64,000 nucleotides of DNA from Sphingomonas echinoides ATCC 14820 (GCF_000241465.1 NZ_JH584235.1:1101256-1165255); one strand, 5' to 3'. Shown: positions 46,369 to 54,888, counted from the stretch's first letter. Notes: generated from the letters alone by a model not told the origin. Translations and numbers: made by a program.

Positions 46369-47013
46369 ATGAGCGACCAATTGGAGCTCGCAGCCGAGAC
46401 GCGCGAACAGGTTGGCAAGGGAGCCTCCCGTTTGCTTCGTCGCGAAGGCCGCGTCCCCGCCGTAATCTACGGCAACAAGCAAGATCCCCAGTCGATCCAC
46501 GTCGAGGAAAAGGCGCTGATGCGTCTCCTGATGACGGGTCACTTCATGAATTCGGTCGTGATGATCGAAGTCGATGGCCAGCAGGTTCGCACCCTGCCGA
46601 AGGACGTGTCGTTCGACGCCGTCACCGAGCGTCCGGTCCATGCCGACTTCCTGCGCATCGGCGCGCACACCACCGTCCACGTCAGCGTCCCCGTCGTGTT
46701 CACCGATGAGGAAGAAGCCCCCGGCATCAAGACCGGCAAGGGCGTGCTCAACATCATCCAGCACGAGCTGGAACTGGTGTGCGACGCAGCCGAGATCCCC
46801 GACGACATCACCATCTCGCTGGCTGGCCGCGAGATCGGCGATTCGATCCACATCTCGAACGTGACGCTGCCCAAGGGCGTGACCCCGGCGATCACCGACC
46901 GCGACTTCACCATCGCGACGATCGTCCCGCCGACGGTGCCGACGGTTGCCGACGAAGCAGCGGACGCAGCTGTTGCCGAGGCGCAGGCCGCCGAGAGCGA
47001 CACCGCCGAGTAA
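46369..47013 (+). CDS. rplY: 50S ribosomal protein L25 (long, CTC/TL5 type)
   Basis: Binds 5S rRNA in the central protuberance. The 214-residue product has the N-terminal L25 domain ([29 protein letters not shown]) and the C-terminal TL5 domain ([47 protein letters not shown]), with an Ala/Glu-rich tail. GGAG lies seven bases before the ATG at 46369. It is followed by a family A repeat and then pth, a pairing conserved across many bacteria. Confidence 0.96.
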   Translation: MSDQLELAAETREQVGKGASRLLRREGRVPAVIYGNKQDPQSIHVEEKALMRLLMTGHFMNSVVMIEVDGQQVRTLPKDVSFDAVTERPVHADFLRIGAHTTVHVSVPVVFTDEEEAPGIKTGKGVLNIIQHELELVCDAAEIPDDITISLAGREIGDSIHISNVTLPKGVTPAITDRDFTIATIVPPTVPTVADEAADAAVAEAQAAESDTAE

Positions 47014-47019
47014 AAGCAT

Positions 47020-47145
47020 CTCCCTCTCCCCTGCAGGGGAGAGGGTCGGGGAGAGGGGCAGTGAACCACGCCAACGTGCGAGTGACTGCCCCTCTCCCGC
47101 GCTTCGCTGCGCTCGCTTGCCCTCTCCCCGCGAGCGGGGAGAGGG
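47020..47145. repeat. Full-length family A palindromic repeat between rplY and pth
   Basis: Left hairpin CCCTCTCCCC-TGCA-GGGGAGAGGG, strand TCGGGGAGAGGGGCAGT, a centre of about 25 bp, complement ACTGCCCCTCTCCC, then GCGCTTCGCTGCGCTCGC and the right hairpin CCCTCTCCCCGCGAGCGGGGAGAGGG. It is the intergenic counterpart of the element inside glyS (41153-41276) and fills the whole rplY-pth gap, ending 8 bp before the pth start. Confidence 0.9.
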
Positions 47146-47153
47146 AATAAACC

Positions 47154-47729
47154 ATGCAAATCTGGGTCGGCCTGGGCAATCCCGGCGCGCAATACGCGCT
47201 CAACCGCCACAATGTCGGCTTCATGGCGGTGGATATCATCGCCGAGCTGCACGATTTCGGCCCCGTCAAAAAGGCGTTTCAGGGCTGGACGCAGGAGGGC
47301 CGGATCGGCTCCGAGAAGATCCTGCTGCTCAAACCCGCGACCTTCATGAACGAGAGCGGCCGCAGCGTCGGCGAAGCGATGCGCTTCTACAAGCTCGACG
47401 TTGGCGACGTCACCGTCTTCCATGACGAGCTCGACCTCGACCCGTTCCGCGTCAAGGTGAAGACCGGCGGCGGCACCGCCGGGCATAATGGCCTGCGCTC
47501 GACCGAAGCGCATATCGGCAACGCCTTTCGCCGCGTGCGCATCGGCATCGGCCACCCCGGCCACAAAGACAAAGTCAGCCCCTATGTGCTCGGCAATTAT
47601 GCCAAGGCCGAGATGGAGCCGCTGGCCGATCTGCTCGGCGCGATAGGGGCCGAGGCCCCATGGCTGGCCAAGGGCGATGATGGCCGTTTCATGAGCGATG
47701 TCGCACTGCGACTGGGAGAGACGAAATGA
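47154..47729 (+). CDS. pth: Peptidyl-tRNA hydrolase
   Basis: Recycles peptidyl-tRNA released from stalled ribosomes. The 191-residue product begins MQIWVGLGNPGAQYALNRHNVGFMAVD with the catalytic His20 in NRHNVGF, then LLKPATFMNESGRSV, VFHDELDLDPFRVKVKTGGGTAGHNGLRS and RIGIGHPGHKDKVSPYVLG. The gene follows rplY and overlaps the next gene's ATG (ATGA). Its own Shine-Dalgarno region is formed by the end of the upstream repeat (GGGGAGAGGG). Confidence 0.97.
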   Translation: MQIWVGLGNPGAQYALNRHNVGFMAVDIIAELHDFGPVKKAFQGWTQEGRIGSEKILLLKPATFMNESGRSVGEAMRFYKLDVGDVTVFHDELDLDPFRVKVKTGGGTAGHNGLRSTEAHIGNAFRRVRIGIGHPGHKDKVSPYVLGNYAKAEMEPLADLLGAIGAEAPWLAKGDDGRFMSDVALRLGETK

Positions 47730-48331
47730 CCGTGCGCACGCTGTTCGCGACGCCGTTCTACGAAGGCAAGTTGAAGAACGCCGCTCTGGTCGCCGATCTC
47801 GACCGCTCGTGCCAGGCGCTGGCCGAGGATGACCGCGCCGGGCGCGCCTGGTCCAAGGCGCATGGCTATCGCGGTTATACCTCCTACGCCTCACTCAACG
47901 ATTTGCCGATGCGCGACCCGGCCTTTGCCGATCTGGTCAAGCTGCTCAACAAGCATGTCGCCAAATTCGCCGAGGACTGCGCATTCGACCTGAACGACCG
48001 CAAATTGAAGCTCGACAGCCTGTGGGTGAACGTCCTGAAACCGGGCGGGATGCATTCGGGGCATGTCCACCCGCACAGCGTGATTTCGGGCACGGTCTAT
48101 ATCGTCGTGCCGGAGGGCGCAGGTGCGCTCAAGCTGGAAGACCCGCGCCTGCCGATGATGATGGCGGCCCCGACGCGGCGTGACGATGCGCCCGAAATGC
48201 TGAAACCCTTCGTCTATGTCGAGCCGCAGGCGGGCAGCGTGTTCCTGTGGGAAAGCTGGCTGCGCCACGAAGTCGCGCCCGGCACCGCCAAGAGCGAGCG
48301 GGTGAGCGTCAGCTTCAACTATCGCTGGTAG
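47726..48331 (+). CDS. 2OG-Fe(II) oxygenase, TIGR02466-like
   Basis: A 201-residue dioxygenase-fold protein. The candidate iron ligands lie in GGMHSGHVHPHSVISGTVYIVVP (His residues 110-117) and in SWLRHEVAPG (His181), with Arg192 region ERVSVSFNYRW for 2-oxoglutarate. The N-terminus TLFATPFYEGKL matches the usual start of the family. It overlaps pth by 4 bp and so is coupled to it. The substrate is unknown; the link to a translation gene is only positional. Confidence 0.85.
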   Translation: MTVRTLFATPFYEGKLKNAALVADLDRSCQALAEDDRAGRAWSKAHGYRGYTSYASLNDLPMRDPAFADLVKLLNKHVAKFAEDCAFDLNDRKLKLDSLWVNVLKPGGMHSGHVHPHSVISGTVYIVVPEGAGALKLEDPRLPMMMAAPTRRDDAPEMLKPFVYVEPQAGSVFLWESWLRHEVAPGTAKSERVSVSFNYRW

Positions 48332-48427
48332 GCCCTCCCTTCCGTCCAATACCGCGCCGTCTCTGGCATTCCGGTGCCGGAAGCCGTATCGGCGGCGCAT
48401 CACACATATCGTGCTTCAAGGATCATC

Positions 48428-49528
48428 ATGGGTTTTCGCTGTGGAATCGTCGGGCTGCCCAATGTCGGCAAGTCCACCCTGTTCAATGCGCTGACGCAGA
48501 CGGCGGCAGCGCAGGCGGCGAACTATCCGTTCTGCACGATCGAGCCGAACGTCGGCAACGTCGCGGTGCCCGATCCCCGGCTCGACAAGCTCGCCGCAGT
48601 CGCGGGATCGCAGAAGATCATTGAGACGCAATTGGGCTTTGTCGACATTGCCGGGCTGGTGCGCGGCGCGTCCAAGGGCGAGGGCCTCGGCAACCAGTTC
48701 CTCGGCAATATCCGCGAAGTCGATGCGATCGTGCATGTGCTGCGCTGCTTCGAGGATGACGACGTTACCCATGTCGAAGGCAAGGTCGATCCGATCGCCG
48801 ATGCCGAGACGGTCGAAACCGAATTGATGCTGTCCGACCTCGAAAGCCTCGAAAAGCGCGTCCCCAATTTGCTGAAGAAGGCGACGCAGGGCGACAAGGA
48901 CGCCAAGGTCGCCGCGTCGGTGCTGGGCCAGGCGCTCGACCTGCTGCGCGAAGGCAAGCCCGCGCGGCTGACCGTGCCCAAGGATGAGGACGAAGCCCGC
49001 GCCTTCAAGCAGGCGCAATTGCTGACCGCCAAGCCCGTGCTCTATGTCTGCAATGTCGAGGAAACGAGCGCTGCCAACGGCAATGCGCAATCGGCGCGCG
49101 TGTTCGAGAAGGCCAAGGCCGAGGGGGCCGAAGCCGTCGTCGTCTCCGCCGCGATCGAGGCCGAGATCGCGACGATGGAGCCCGAAGAGCGCGGAGACTT
49201 CCTCGCCGAACTGGGCCTGACCGAAACCGGCCTGTCGCGCGTGATCGTCGCGGGGTACCGGTTGCTCAAGCTGCTCACCTTCTTCACCGTCGGCCCCAAG
49301 GAAGCGCGCGCCTGGACCGTCCATGCCGGGGCCAAGGCCCCGCAGGCCGCGGGCGAGATCCACACCGATTTCGAGCGCGGCTTCATCCGCGCCGAGACGA
49401 TTGCCTATGACGATTACGTCACGCTCGGCGGCGAAACCGGTGCGCGCGATGCCGGCAAGCTGCGCCAGGAGGGCAAAGAGTATGTCGTCCATGACGGCGA
49501 CGTGCTGAATTTCCGCTTCAACGTCTGA
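48428..49528 (+). CDS. ychF: Redox-regulated ATPase YchF (Obg family)
   Basis: Ribosome-associated ATPase of the OLA1/YchF group. The 366-residue product has MGFRCGIVGLPNVGKSTLFNALT (P-loop), the G3 DIAG, the altered G4 YVCNVEE in place of NKxD that explains ATP preference, a coiled-coil domain, and the C-terminal TGS domain (LLTFFTVGPKEARAWTVHAGAKAPQAAGEIHTDFERGFIRAE). AAGGA lies five bases before the ATG at 48428; an upstream extension of 18 codons is open but not family-like. Confidence 0.96.
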   Translation: MGFRCGIVGLPNVGKSTLFNALTQTAAAQAANYPFCTIEPNVGNVAVPDPRLDKLAAVAGSQKIIETQLGFVDIAGLVRGASKGEGLGNQFLGNIREVDAIVHVLRCFEDDDVTHVEGKVDPIADAETVETELMLSDLESLEKRVPNLLKKATQGDKDAKVAASVLGQALDLLREGKPARLTVPKDEDEARAFKQAQLLTAKPVLYVCNVEETSAANGNAQSARVFEKAKAEGAEAVVVSAAIEAEIATMEPEERGDFLAELGLTETGLSRVIVAGYRLLKLLTFFTVGPKEARAWTVHAGAKAPQAAGEIHTDFERGFIRAETIAYDDYVTLGGETGARDAGKLRQEGKEYVVHDGDVLNFRFNV

Positions 49529-49566
49529 TCTTGTCGGCGGGCGACACGCGGCCTAGGCTGGTCGCG

Positions 49567-49878
49567 ATGTTCGCCCGCCTGATCCTTGCGCTGCTGCTGG
49601 CAGCCTTTGCCATCCCGGCGATGGCGCATGGGCAGTCGTGCCATGAGATGCCCATGGCTGCGCCGATGGCGCAGGGCACGCATCACATGCCGCGCCAGGA
49701 CGATCCCGCGACCGTGCCGCATATCTGCATTGGCTGCATTCCTCCCGCCAGCCTCGCCGCGCGCGGGGTGGATGCGCCGGGCGTGACGGCGGCGGTCCCG
49801 CGTCGCATCGTCGCGACTGCCTTCGCCCCGGATACCGGAACGCCGCCAGCTTTGCCTCCTCCGCGCCGGACCGCGTGA
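49567..49878 (+). CDS. Small exported Met/His/Cys-containing protein
   Basis: A 103-residue protein with a clear signal peptide (FARLILALLLAAFAIPAMA, cleavage after AMA about residue 20). The mature part is short and metal-ligand-rich: HGQSCHEMPMAAPMAQGTHHMPRQDD and VPHICIGCIPPASLAA with a CxxC. It resembles small DUF2946-type or copper-associated proteins in composition, without a certain match. It is followed 52 bp later by a Met-rich outer-membrane protein, which supports a metal-handling role by inference. Confidence 0.65.
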   Translation: MFARLILALLLAAFAIPAMAHGQSCHEMPMAAPMAQGTHHMPRQDDPATVPHICIGCIPPASLAARGVDAPGVTAAVPRRIVATAFAPDTGTPPALPPPRRTA

Positions 49879-49930
49879 TCCGGCGGGCCATCGCGCCCGA
49901 CCGCATGCTTTCCCCGTTGAGGATTTTCCG

Positions 49931-51478
49931 ATGACCCGATCGATGTTGATCGCGGGCTTCGCGCTGTCTGCGCTGCTGCCCGCGCCTGCCTTTGCGCAGA
50001 TGATGCCCGGCATGAAAATGGACATGCCGATGCCCGCCAAGCCCAAGCCCAAGGCGAAACCCAAGCCGGTGGTGAAACACGCGCACCCGGCGGTGCACCC
50101 GCCTGCCCCCGAAGCTGCCCCTTCCTCTTCCCCGGCGCAGGCCGGGGCCCAGCAGCGGGCGGAGGATGCGGACGCGCCGCCCCCGCCTATGACCACCACC
50201 TCCGCGACTGGGCCCCGGCCTGCGCCGGGGAAGGCGGACGACAGCGTTACAGCACCACCGATGGCCATGCCCCCCGCCCCGCAGCCCCAAGGCGATCACA
50301 ATCATTCCATGCCCGACATGCCCGGCATGGCCATGGGCCCAGCCGACCATGCCTATGGCGACGGCTCCGGCACCTCGCGCAACCCCGGCAATGACGGCGC
50401 GATGAAGGGTCTGCATCTCGCGACGGGCGACTGGATGGTGATGCTCCACGGCTATGCGACCAGCGTCTATACCAACCAGGGGGGCCCGCGCGGCGATCAG
50501 GAGGCGTTCGTCGAATCGATGGCGATGCTCACCGGCACGCGCGATTTCGGCGGCGTGCGGCTGCAACTACGATCGATGATGAGCCTCGAACCCGCGATGG
50601 GGGCGAAGGGCTATCCCAATTTGTTCGCCACCGGCGAAACCGCCAACGGCACCACGCAATTGACCGATCGCCAGCACCCGCACGATCTGTTCATGGAACT
50701 GGCGGCGCGGCTCGATGTCGATACCGCGCACGGCAGCCTGTTCCTCTACGGCGGCCCCGTGGCCGAGCCGGCGCTCGGACCATCGGCCTTCATGCACCGC
50801 GCCTCCGCGCACTATCAGCCGCTCAGCCCGATCACGCACCATTGGTTCGACAGCACGCATATCAGCTACGGCGTGGTGACGGCGGGCTATGGCACGGCGC
50901 GCTGGCAAATCGAGGCGTCAGGCTTTCGCGGCCGCGAGCCCGACCAATATCGCTGGAATATCGAGCAACCGGGCCTCGATTCGTGGAGCGTGCGCGCGAC
51001 CTGGACGCCCTCCCCCGCCTGGGCGGTGCAAGTCAGCCATGGCTGGCTGAAGAGCCCCGAACAGCTCGAAGCCTTTCGCAACGAAGCGCGCACCACCGCG
51101 AGCGTGCAATATGCCGCGCACGGCGTCTCCGCGCTGCTCGCTTTCTCCAACAAGCATAAGTTGCCCGGACGCGTGCTGACGGCATGGCTGGCCGAGGCCA
51201 ATTGGGACATTGACCGCCACCACACATTGTTCGCCCGCGCGGAAAATGTGGCGAATGACGAGCTGTTTCCGAACCCACTCGATCCGCTGCACGACCGCAA
51301 GGTGCGGGTGAGCAAGCTGGAGAGCGGCTATGCCTATCGCCTGCGCTTTGTGGGGCCGTTCGAGTTGGCTCTGGGCGGCGCGGTCGGCATCTATGACAAG
51401 CCCGCCCTTCTGGATGCGGCTTATGGGCGTTTCCCGCTGAGCTTCAGCCTGTTCGCCAAGGTCTCGCTCGGACATTGA
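49931..51478 (+). CDS. Met-rich predicted outer-membrane beta-barrel protein (copper-associated type), with embedded repeat
   Basis: A 515-residue exported protein. A signal peptide (about 1-22, ending APAFA) leads into a Met/His/Pro/Lys-rich segment (QMMPGMKMDMPMPAKPKPKAK; HNHSMPDMPGMAMGP) like that of CopB copper-resistance proteins, then a region of about 370 residues with repeated aromatic beta-strand patterns (LHLATGDWMVMLHGYATSVY; DRQHPHDLFMELAARLD; LFARAENVANDELF) that should form a barrel. Residues about 66-101 are encoded by a perfect 24-bp inverted repeat and its spacer (50128-50232), so the low-complexity linker has absorbed a genome repeat. Exact function is unknown. Confidence 0.75.
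   Translation: MTRSMLIAGFALSALLPAPAFAQMMPGMKMDMPMPAKPKPKAKPKPVVKHAHPAVHPPAPEAAPSSSPAQAGAQQRAEDADAPPPPMTTTSATGPRPAPGKADDSVTAPPMAMPPAPQPQGDHNHSMPDMPGMAMGPADHAYGDGSGTSRNPGNDGAMKGLHLATGDWMVMLHGYATSVYTNQGGPRGDQEAFVESMAMLTGTRDFGGVRLQLRSMMSLEPAMGAKGYPNLFATGETANGTTQLTDRQHPHDLFMELAARLDVDTAHGSLFLYGGPVAEPALGPSAFMHRASAHYQPLSPITHHWFDSTHISYGVVTAGYGTARWQIEASGFRGREPDQYRWNIEQPGLDSWSVRATWTPSPAWAVQVSHGWLKSPEQLEAFRNEARTTASVQYAAHGVSALLAFSNKHKLPGRVLTAWLAEANWDIDRHHTLFARAENVANDELFPNPLDPLHDRKVRVSKLESGYAYRLRFVGPFELALGGAVGIYDKPALLDAAYGRFPLSFSLFAKVSLGH
50128..50232. repeat. Family B inverted repeat inside the outer-membrane protein gene
   Basis: Arms 50128-50151 and 50209-50232 are perfect 24-bp inverted copies (core CCCCGGCGCAGGCCGGGG) with a 57-bp spacer. 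The same core forms the element at 55434-55528 between apt and petC. Here the element is translated in frame inside an Ala/Pro-rich linker. Confidence 0.88.
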
Positions 51479-51486
51479 ACGCGAAA

Positions 51487-51519
51487 GCGGCACCGGAGAG
51501 CCCTGCTCCCCGGTGCCGC
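51487..51519. terminator. Stem-loop between convergent genes, possible bidirectional terminator
   Basis: A perfect 10-bp stem (51487-51496 with 51510-51519) with a 13-nt loop, 8 bp past the outer-membrane protein gene and 29 bp from the end of the convergent gene. There is no long T-run on either side, so it may be a weak or factor-assisted terminator. Confidence 0.5.
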
Positions 51520-51547
51520 CCTTGCGCCTGTGCTGCAGGCAATCGGG

Positions 51548-51820
51548 TCAGTCGACCGCCTTGCTCTGGTCACGGCGGTCGGCGCTGGCGATCACCTGGA
51601 CGCAACCTTCAGCGGCGGGTGCGGGAGCCAATTGCGTCTTACCCGAGAGATGGATCGGGGCGGTGCGCTGCTCGCAGCCGCGCTTGATCGCGTGATAGGT
51701 CACCGCGGGGATTTTGCCCACGGGCGCCCAGCGCATTTCATGCGTATCGGACAGCGATTGTGCGCTCAGCGGCGCGGCAACGATGGCGAACGAAAGTGCG
51801 GCATATTTCAACAAAGACAT
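51548..51820 (-). CDS. Small secreted protein of unknown function
   Basis: A 90-residue protein with a signal peptide (MSLLKYAALSFAIVAAPLSAQ) and a 70-residue mature part containing two cysteines (IKRGCEQRT, AEGCVQVI), which could form a disulphide in the periplasm. GGAGGAG eight bases before the ATG is a strong ribosome binding site. No family is recognised. It is convergent with the Met-rich barrel gene and divergent from the gene at 51975. Confidence 0.7.
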   Translation of the reverse strand: MSLLKYAALSFAIVAAPLSAQSLSDTHEMRWAPVGKIPAVTYHAIKRGCEQRTAPIHLSGKTQLAPAPAAEGCVQVIASADRRDQSKAVD

Positions 51821-51974
51821 GGCGGGCTCCTCCTATGATCCGGCTATTGCGGACCGATATGGCGGAGCGACCTTGCGCGCCCCTCTCTCTATTGTGACAA
51901 AACATGTCCCGTTGCCGTCGCCGGGAACGCTGCGACCGTCGATAATGGAATAGCGGCCTTCGATTACGGAGCGT

Positions 51975-52538
51975 ATGCCGGCATTCATGTTCAAAATCGG
52001 ATCGCAAATCGATGGCGTGTGGTCGGAGCATTCACACCCGCCAGTGTTCAAGATTGAGGCCCGCGCCGGTGCCGCAGGAAAAGTTACGGCGACCGCGCCA
52101 GGAAGCGACTCATTGGTATTTCGTAAGCTGTCCGAGTGCTTAGAGCCGCCAGTCTTTGTGCTTTACGTTCTGCACACACCGCGAGGAGAAGCGGATCCAG
52201 GCCGATATCAAAGTCCAGGACTGACGCGCGGCGAATTGACTGGGTTTCTGGAGGAATTCGACAATTTTCTCTGCAGGGACGCTCGCTTCGACCTGTGGGT
52301 TCATTCCCCCTCCGACCAAGCGACCATCGTCTGGGATCGGCACAATCTTATTCACGCATATGGTCGGACCGATTGTGTCGTTCAGGCCTTGCGCTCGATC
52401 GGCTTTCATGAGGGCGAACCGATGATCCCCAGTTCGCACGAACATCATTACCATCAAGCGCTGGATGCCGATGCAAGCGCGGTCATCTCGCATTTCGCCT
52501 GGGTCCGATCAGCCTTGCAACCTGCTGATGTCCAGTAG
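51975..52538 (+). CDS. Orphan hypothetical protein
   Basis: A 187-residue protein with no signal peptide or membrane segment and no family I recognise. It reads as an alpha/beta cytosolic protein (PPVFKIEARAGAAGKVTATAPGSD; VFVLYVLHTPRGEADPGRYQSPGL; FDLWVHSPSDQATIVWDRHNLIHAYG; ALRSIGFHEGEPMIPSSHEHHYH). The regular strand pattern suggests a true protein. GGAG lies four bases before ATG 51975; ATG 51987 is an alternative. Codon use is more A/T-tolerant than that of its neighbours, so it may be acquired. An immunity-protein-like role is possible but unsupported. Confidence 0.6.
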   Translation: MPAFMFKIGSQIDGVWSEHSHPPVFKIEARAGAAGKVTATAPGSDSLVFRKLSECLEPPVFVLYVLHTPRGEADPGRYQSPGLTRGELTGFLEEFDNFLCRDARFDLWVHSPSDQATIVWDRHNLIHAYGRTDCVVQALRSIGFHEGEPMIPSSHEHHYHQALDADASAVISHFAWVRSALQPADVQ

Positions 52539-52598
52539 GCCGAGTGTGTGCTCCCCACTGTCATAGCCGTGCCGCATTTCCGCCGCACAGGGACGCAC

Positions 52599-53891
52599 AT
52601 GCGCTGGACAACCCGGATCTTCGCCGCCGCCTTGTGCGCCGCCCTGCAGGCATGCGTCACGGCCCCCATCTCAGGCCCCAAGCCAGCAGCCATTGCTCAG
52701 ACGGAAACGCGTGCTCCCGTCACCATTCTCATCTCGATCGACGGCTTTCGCCCCGATTACCGCACGCGCGGGGTGACGCCCACTCTCGATGCGCTGGCCG
52801 CCAGTGGCATCAGCGCGGCGATGCGGCCGTCCTTCCCGTCCAAGACCTTCCCCAACCATTGGGCGCTCGTCACCGGCCTGCGCCCCGATCGCAACGGCAT
52901 CGTTTCCAATTCGATGGAGGATGCGGGTCGGCCAGGCGTGACCTTCACGATGGAAAATTCCAGGGATCCGTTCTGGTGGAATGAGGCCGAACCCTTGTGG
53001 GTCACCGCCGAGCGCAGCGGGGTGCGCAGCGCGACGATGTTCTGGCCGGGCTCGAACGTCGCCTGGGGCGGCGCGATGAAGGGCGGGCACGGCGAGCCGA
53101 CCGGGGGTGTTCGGCCTGAAGATTGGTGGCCGTTCGACATGGCGGTGCCCGGCGAACAGCGCGTCGCAGGCGTGCTCGACTGGCTCCGTCGCCCGACGGC
53201 GATGCGCCCGCGCTTCCTCACGCTCTATTTCGATGCCGTCGACAGCGCCGGGCACACCTATGGCCCGGATGCCGCCGAAACGACGGCGGCGGTCGCGAAG
53301 GTCGATGCCCAGATCGGCACGCTGGTTGCGGGGCTGAAGGCGCTTGGCCAACCGGCCAACCTTGTCATCGTTGCGGACCACGGCATGGCCGGGACCAGCG
53401 CAAGCCGCACCATCGCCATGGATGCCGTCGCCAATCCTGCCGACTATCGCCAGTTCGAGGCCGGCCCGTTTGCGAGTTTCTATCCGGTGCCCGGCCATGA
53501 AGCCGCGCTGGAAAAGGCGTTGCTCGGCCATCACGCGCATTATGATTGCTGGCGCAAAAGCGAGATACCGGCGCGGCTGCACTACGGCACCAACCCGCGC
53601 ATCCCACCCTATTTCTGCCTCGCCGAGACTGGCTGGCTGCTCAACAAGACTGCGTCGACCAAGGATGTCCCCGATGGCGGTGCGCATGGCTATGACAATG
53701 CCGCCCCCGAAATGGCGGCGCTGTTCGTGGCGAGCGGCCCGGCGATCACAGCGCTCGGCCCGCTGCCCGCGTTCGACAATGTCGATGTCGCCCCGCTGGT
53801 GCGCGATCTGCTCGGCCTTCCAGCGGGAACGGGCCTCGACGGCGATGACGCGCCGTTTCGGGCTGCGGTGAAAGGTCCGGCCCGAAACTAG
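52599..53891 (+). CDS. Ectonucleotide pyrophosphatase/phosphodiesterase family lipoprotein
   Basis: A 430-residue exported member of the alkaline-phosphatase superfamily. A lipoprotein-type signal (FAAALCAALQAC, about residues 8-19) precedes the catalytic domain: ILISIDGFRPDY (first metal Asp), PSFPSKTFPNHWALVTGLRPDRNGI (nucleophile Thr in SKTF), YFDAVDSAGHTYGP, VIVADHGMAGT and the late His in GGAHGYDN. All NPP metal ligands appear present. It should hydrolyse nucleotide or lipid phosphodiesters in the periplasm or at the surface. AGGGA upstream supports ATG 52599. Confidence 0.9.
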   Translation: MRWTTRIFAAALCAALQACVTAPISGPKPAAIAQTETRAPVTILISIDGFRPDYRTRGVTPTLDALAASGISAAMRPSFPSKTFPNHWALVTGLRPDRNGIVSNSMEDAGRPGVTFTMENSRDPFWWNEAEPLWVTAERSGVRSATMFWPGSNVAWGGAMKGGHGEPTGGVRPEDWWPFDMAVPGEQRVAGVLDWLRRPTAMRPRFLTLYFDAVDSAGHTYGPDAAETTAAVAKVDAQIGTLVAGLKALGQPANLVIVADHGMAGTSASRTIAMDAVANPADYRQFEAGPFASFYPVPGHEAALEKALLGHHAHYDCWRKSEIPARLHYGTNPRIPPYFCLAETGWLLNKTASTKDVPDGGAHGYDNAAPEMAALFVASGPAITALGPLPAFDNVDVAPLVRDLLGLPAGTGLDGDDAPFRAAVKGPARN

Positions 53892-53929
53892 GGGTTGCCT
53901 TCATCGCTGGCGCGCGAGACACTGGCGGC

Positions 53930-54379
53930 ATGCAATATTTCGAAGACATAGTGGTCGGCACCAAGGCGTCGTTCGGCCGGTACGCGGTTACGCGGGACGA
54001 GGTGACGGCCTTTGCCAAGGCCTATGACCCACAACCTTTTCATTTGTCCGACGAGGCTGCCGCCGAAACCCATTTCGGGCGGCTGTCGGCGAGTGGGTGG
54101 CACACCTGCGCGATGACCATGGCGATGGTCGTCGAAAATTTCAAAGCCAATGATCAGGCCAGCCTCGGGTCGCCCGGCATCGACGAATTGCGCTGGCTGA
54201 AACCGGTCTATCCCGGTGACACGCTGCGCTGCGAGACCGAGATCGTTGACAAGCGCGCCTCGCAAAGCCGCCCGGAAATGGGCAGCTTTCGCAGCAAGAT
54301 GACCGTGTTCAACCAACACGACGTGGCGGTGATGACCTTTACCTCAATCGGGCTGATCCGCACGCGGCCGATCGCATAG
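53930..54379 (+). CDS. MaoC family hydratase
   Basis: A 149-residue hot-dog-fold protein: MQYFEDIVVGTKASFGRYAVTRDEVTAFAKAYDPQPFHLSDEAAAETHFGRLSASGWHT carries the (R)-hydratase-like Asp/His pair (DPQPFH), and DELRWLKPVYPGDTLRCETEIVDKRAS continues the fold. Such proteins hydrate enoyl-CoA or enoyl thioesters, but the natural substrate is not evident. It is 38 bp downstream of the phosphodiesterase gene and convergent with the next gene. Confidence 0.88.
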   Translation: MQYFEDIVVGTKASFGRYAVTRDEVTAFAKAYDPQPFHLSDEAAAETHFGRLSASGWHTCAMTMAMVVENFKANDQASLGSPGIDELRWLKPVYPGDTLRCETEIVDKRASQSRPEMGSFRSKMTVFNQHDVAVMTFTSIGLIRTRPIA

Positions 54380-54404
54380 CGCTTATCCGGCCGCGCACCT
54401 CGCG

Positions 54405-54791
54405 TCAGCGATGGCCGCGACCGCCACGTCCGCCGCCATGTCCGCCGCCGCCGGGGCGGCCGGGCACACCATAATCACGCCACATCGGGCGGATTTCGCG
54501 GTGGTCATTATGCCAGCGCTGATTGCGGCCCTGCCAATAGCCGCGCTGTTCGGCACTCCAGCGGTGGCGCACGTTCTGCCGGTCGTAGACGTAATAGCCT
54601 GACCCCGGATAATAATAGTCGCCGTTCCAGCCCCAATAGGGATCGGCGCTATACCCGCCATAATAGGGGTCCCACGCACTGGCCCCATAGCCGACCGAGA
54701 CGCCGGAATAGCCATAATCCTCGGCACAGGCGGACAGCCCGCCGACCGCGACGAGTGCGGCGGCAGCAAGCGAGAGTTTGATGACGGACAT
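54405..54791 (-). CDS. Gly/Tyr-rich putative lipoprotein
   Basis: A 128-residue precursor with lipoprotein signal MSVIKLSLAAAALVAVGGLSAC (lipobox GLSAC). The mature part is Tyr/Gly/Trp-rich (YGYSGVSVGYGASAWDPYYGG; YWGWNGDYYYPGSGYYVYDRQ), then a W-x-R-rich segment (HRWSAEQRGYWQGRNQRWH) and a Gly/His/Arg tail. The composition suggests a surface-exposed or unfolded protein; the function is unknown. Confidence 0.7.
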   Translation of the reverse strand: MSVIKLSLAAAALVAVGGLSACAEDYGYSGVSVGYGASAWDPYYGGYSADPYWGWNGDYYYPGSGYYVYDRQNVRHRWSAEQRGYWQGRNQRWHNDHREIRPMWRDYGVPGRPGGGGHGGGRGGRGHR

Positions 54792-54888
54792 AGGATTGGC
54801 CTCTGGTGCCGCTGTCCCCCGGCGGAGTGCGGGGCGCGGGCGTTACCCGATCAACCCGAGCGCTCGCTATTGGTTCCTTGGACCAGGT

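Noticed and set aside
51833-52051. A 72-codon minus-strand frame between two orphan genes
   Set aside because: It looks protein-like in part but overlaps the start of the gene at 51975 and has no clear ribosome binding site; not strong enough to call.
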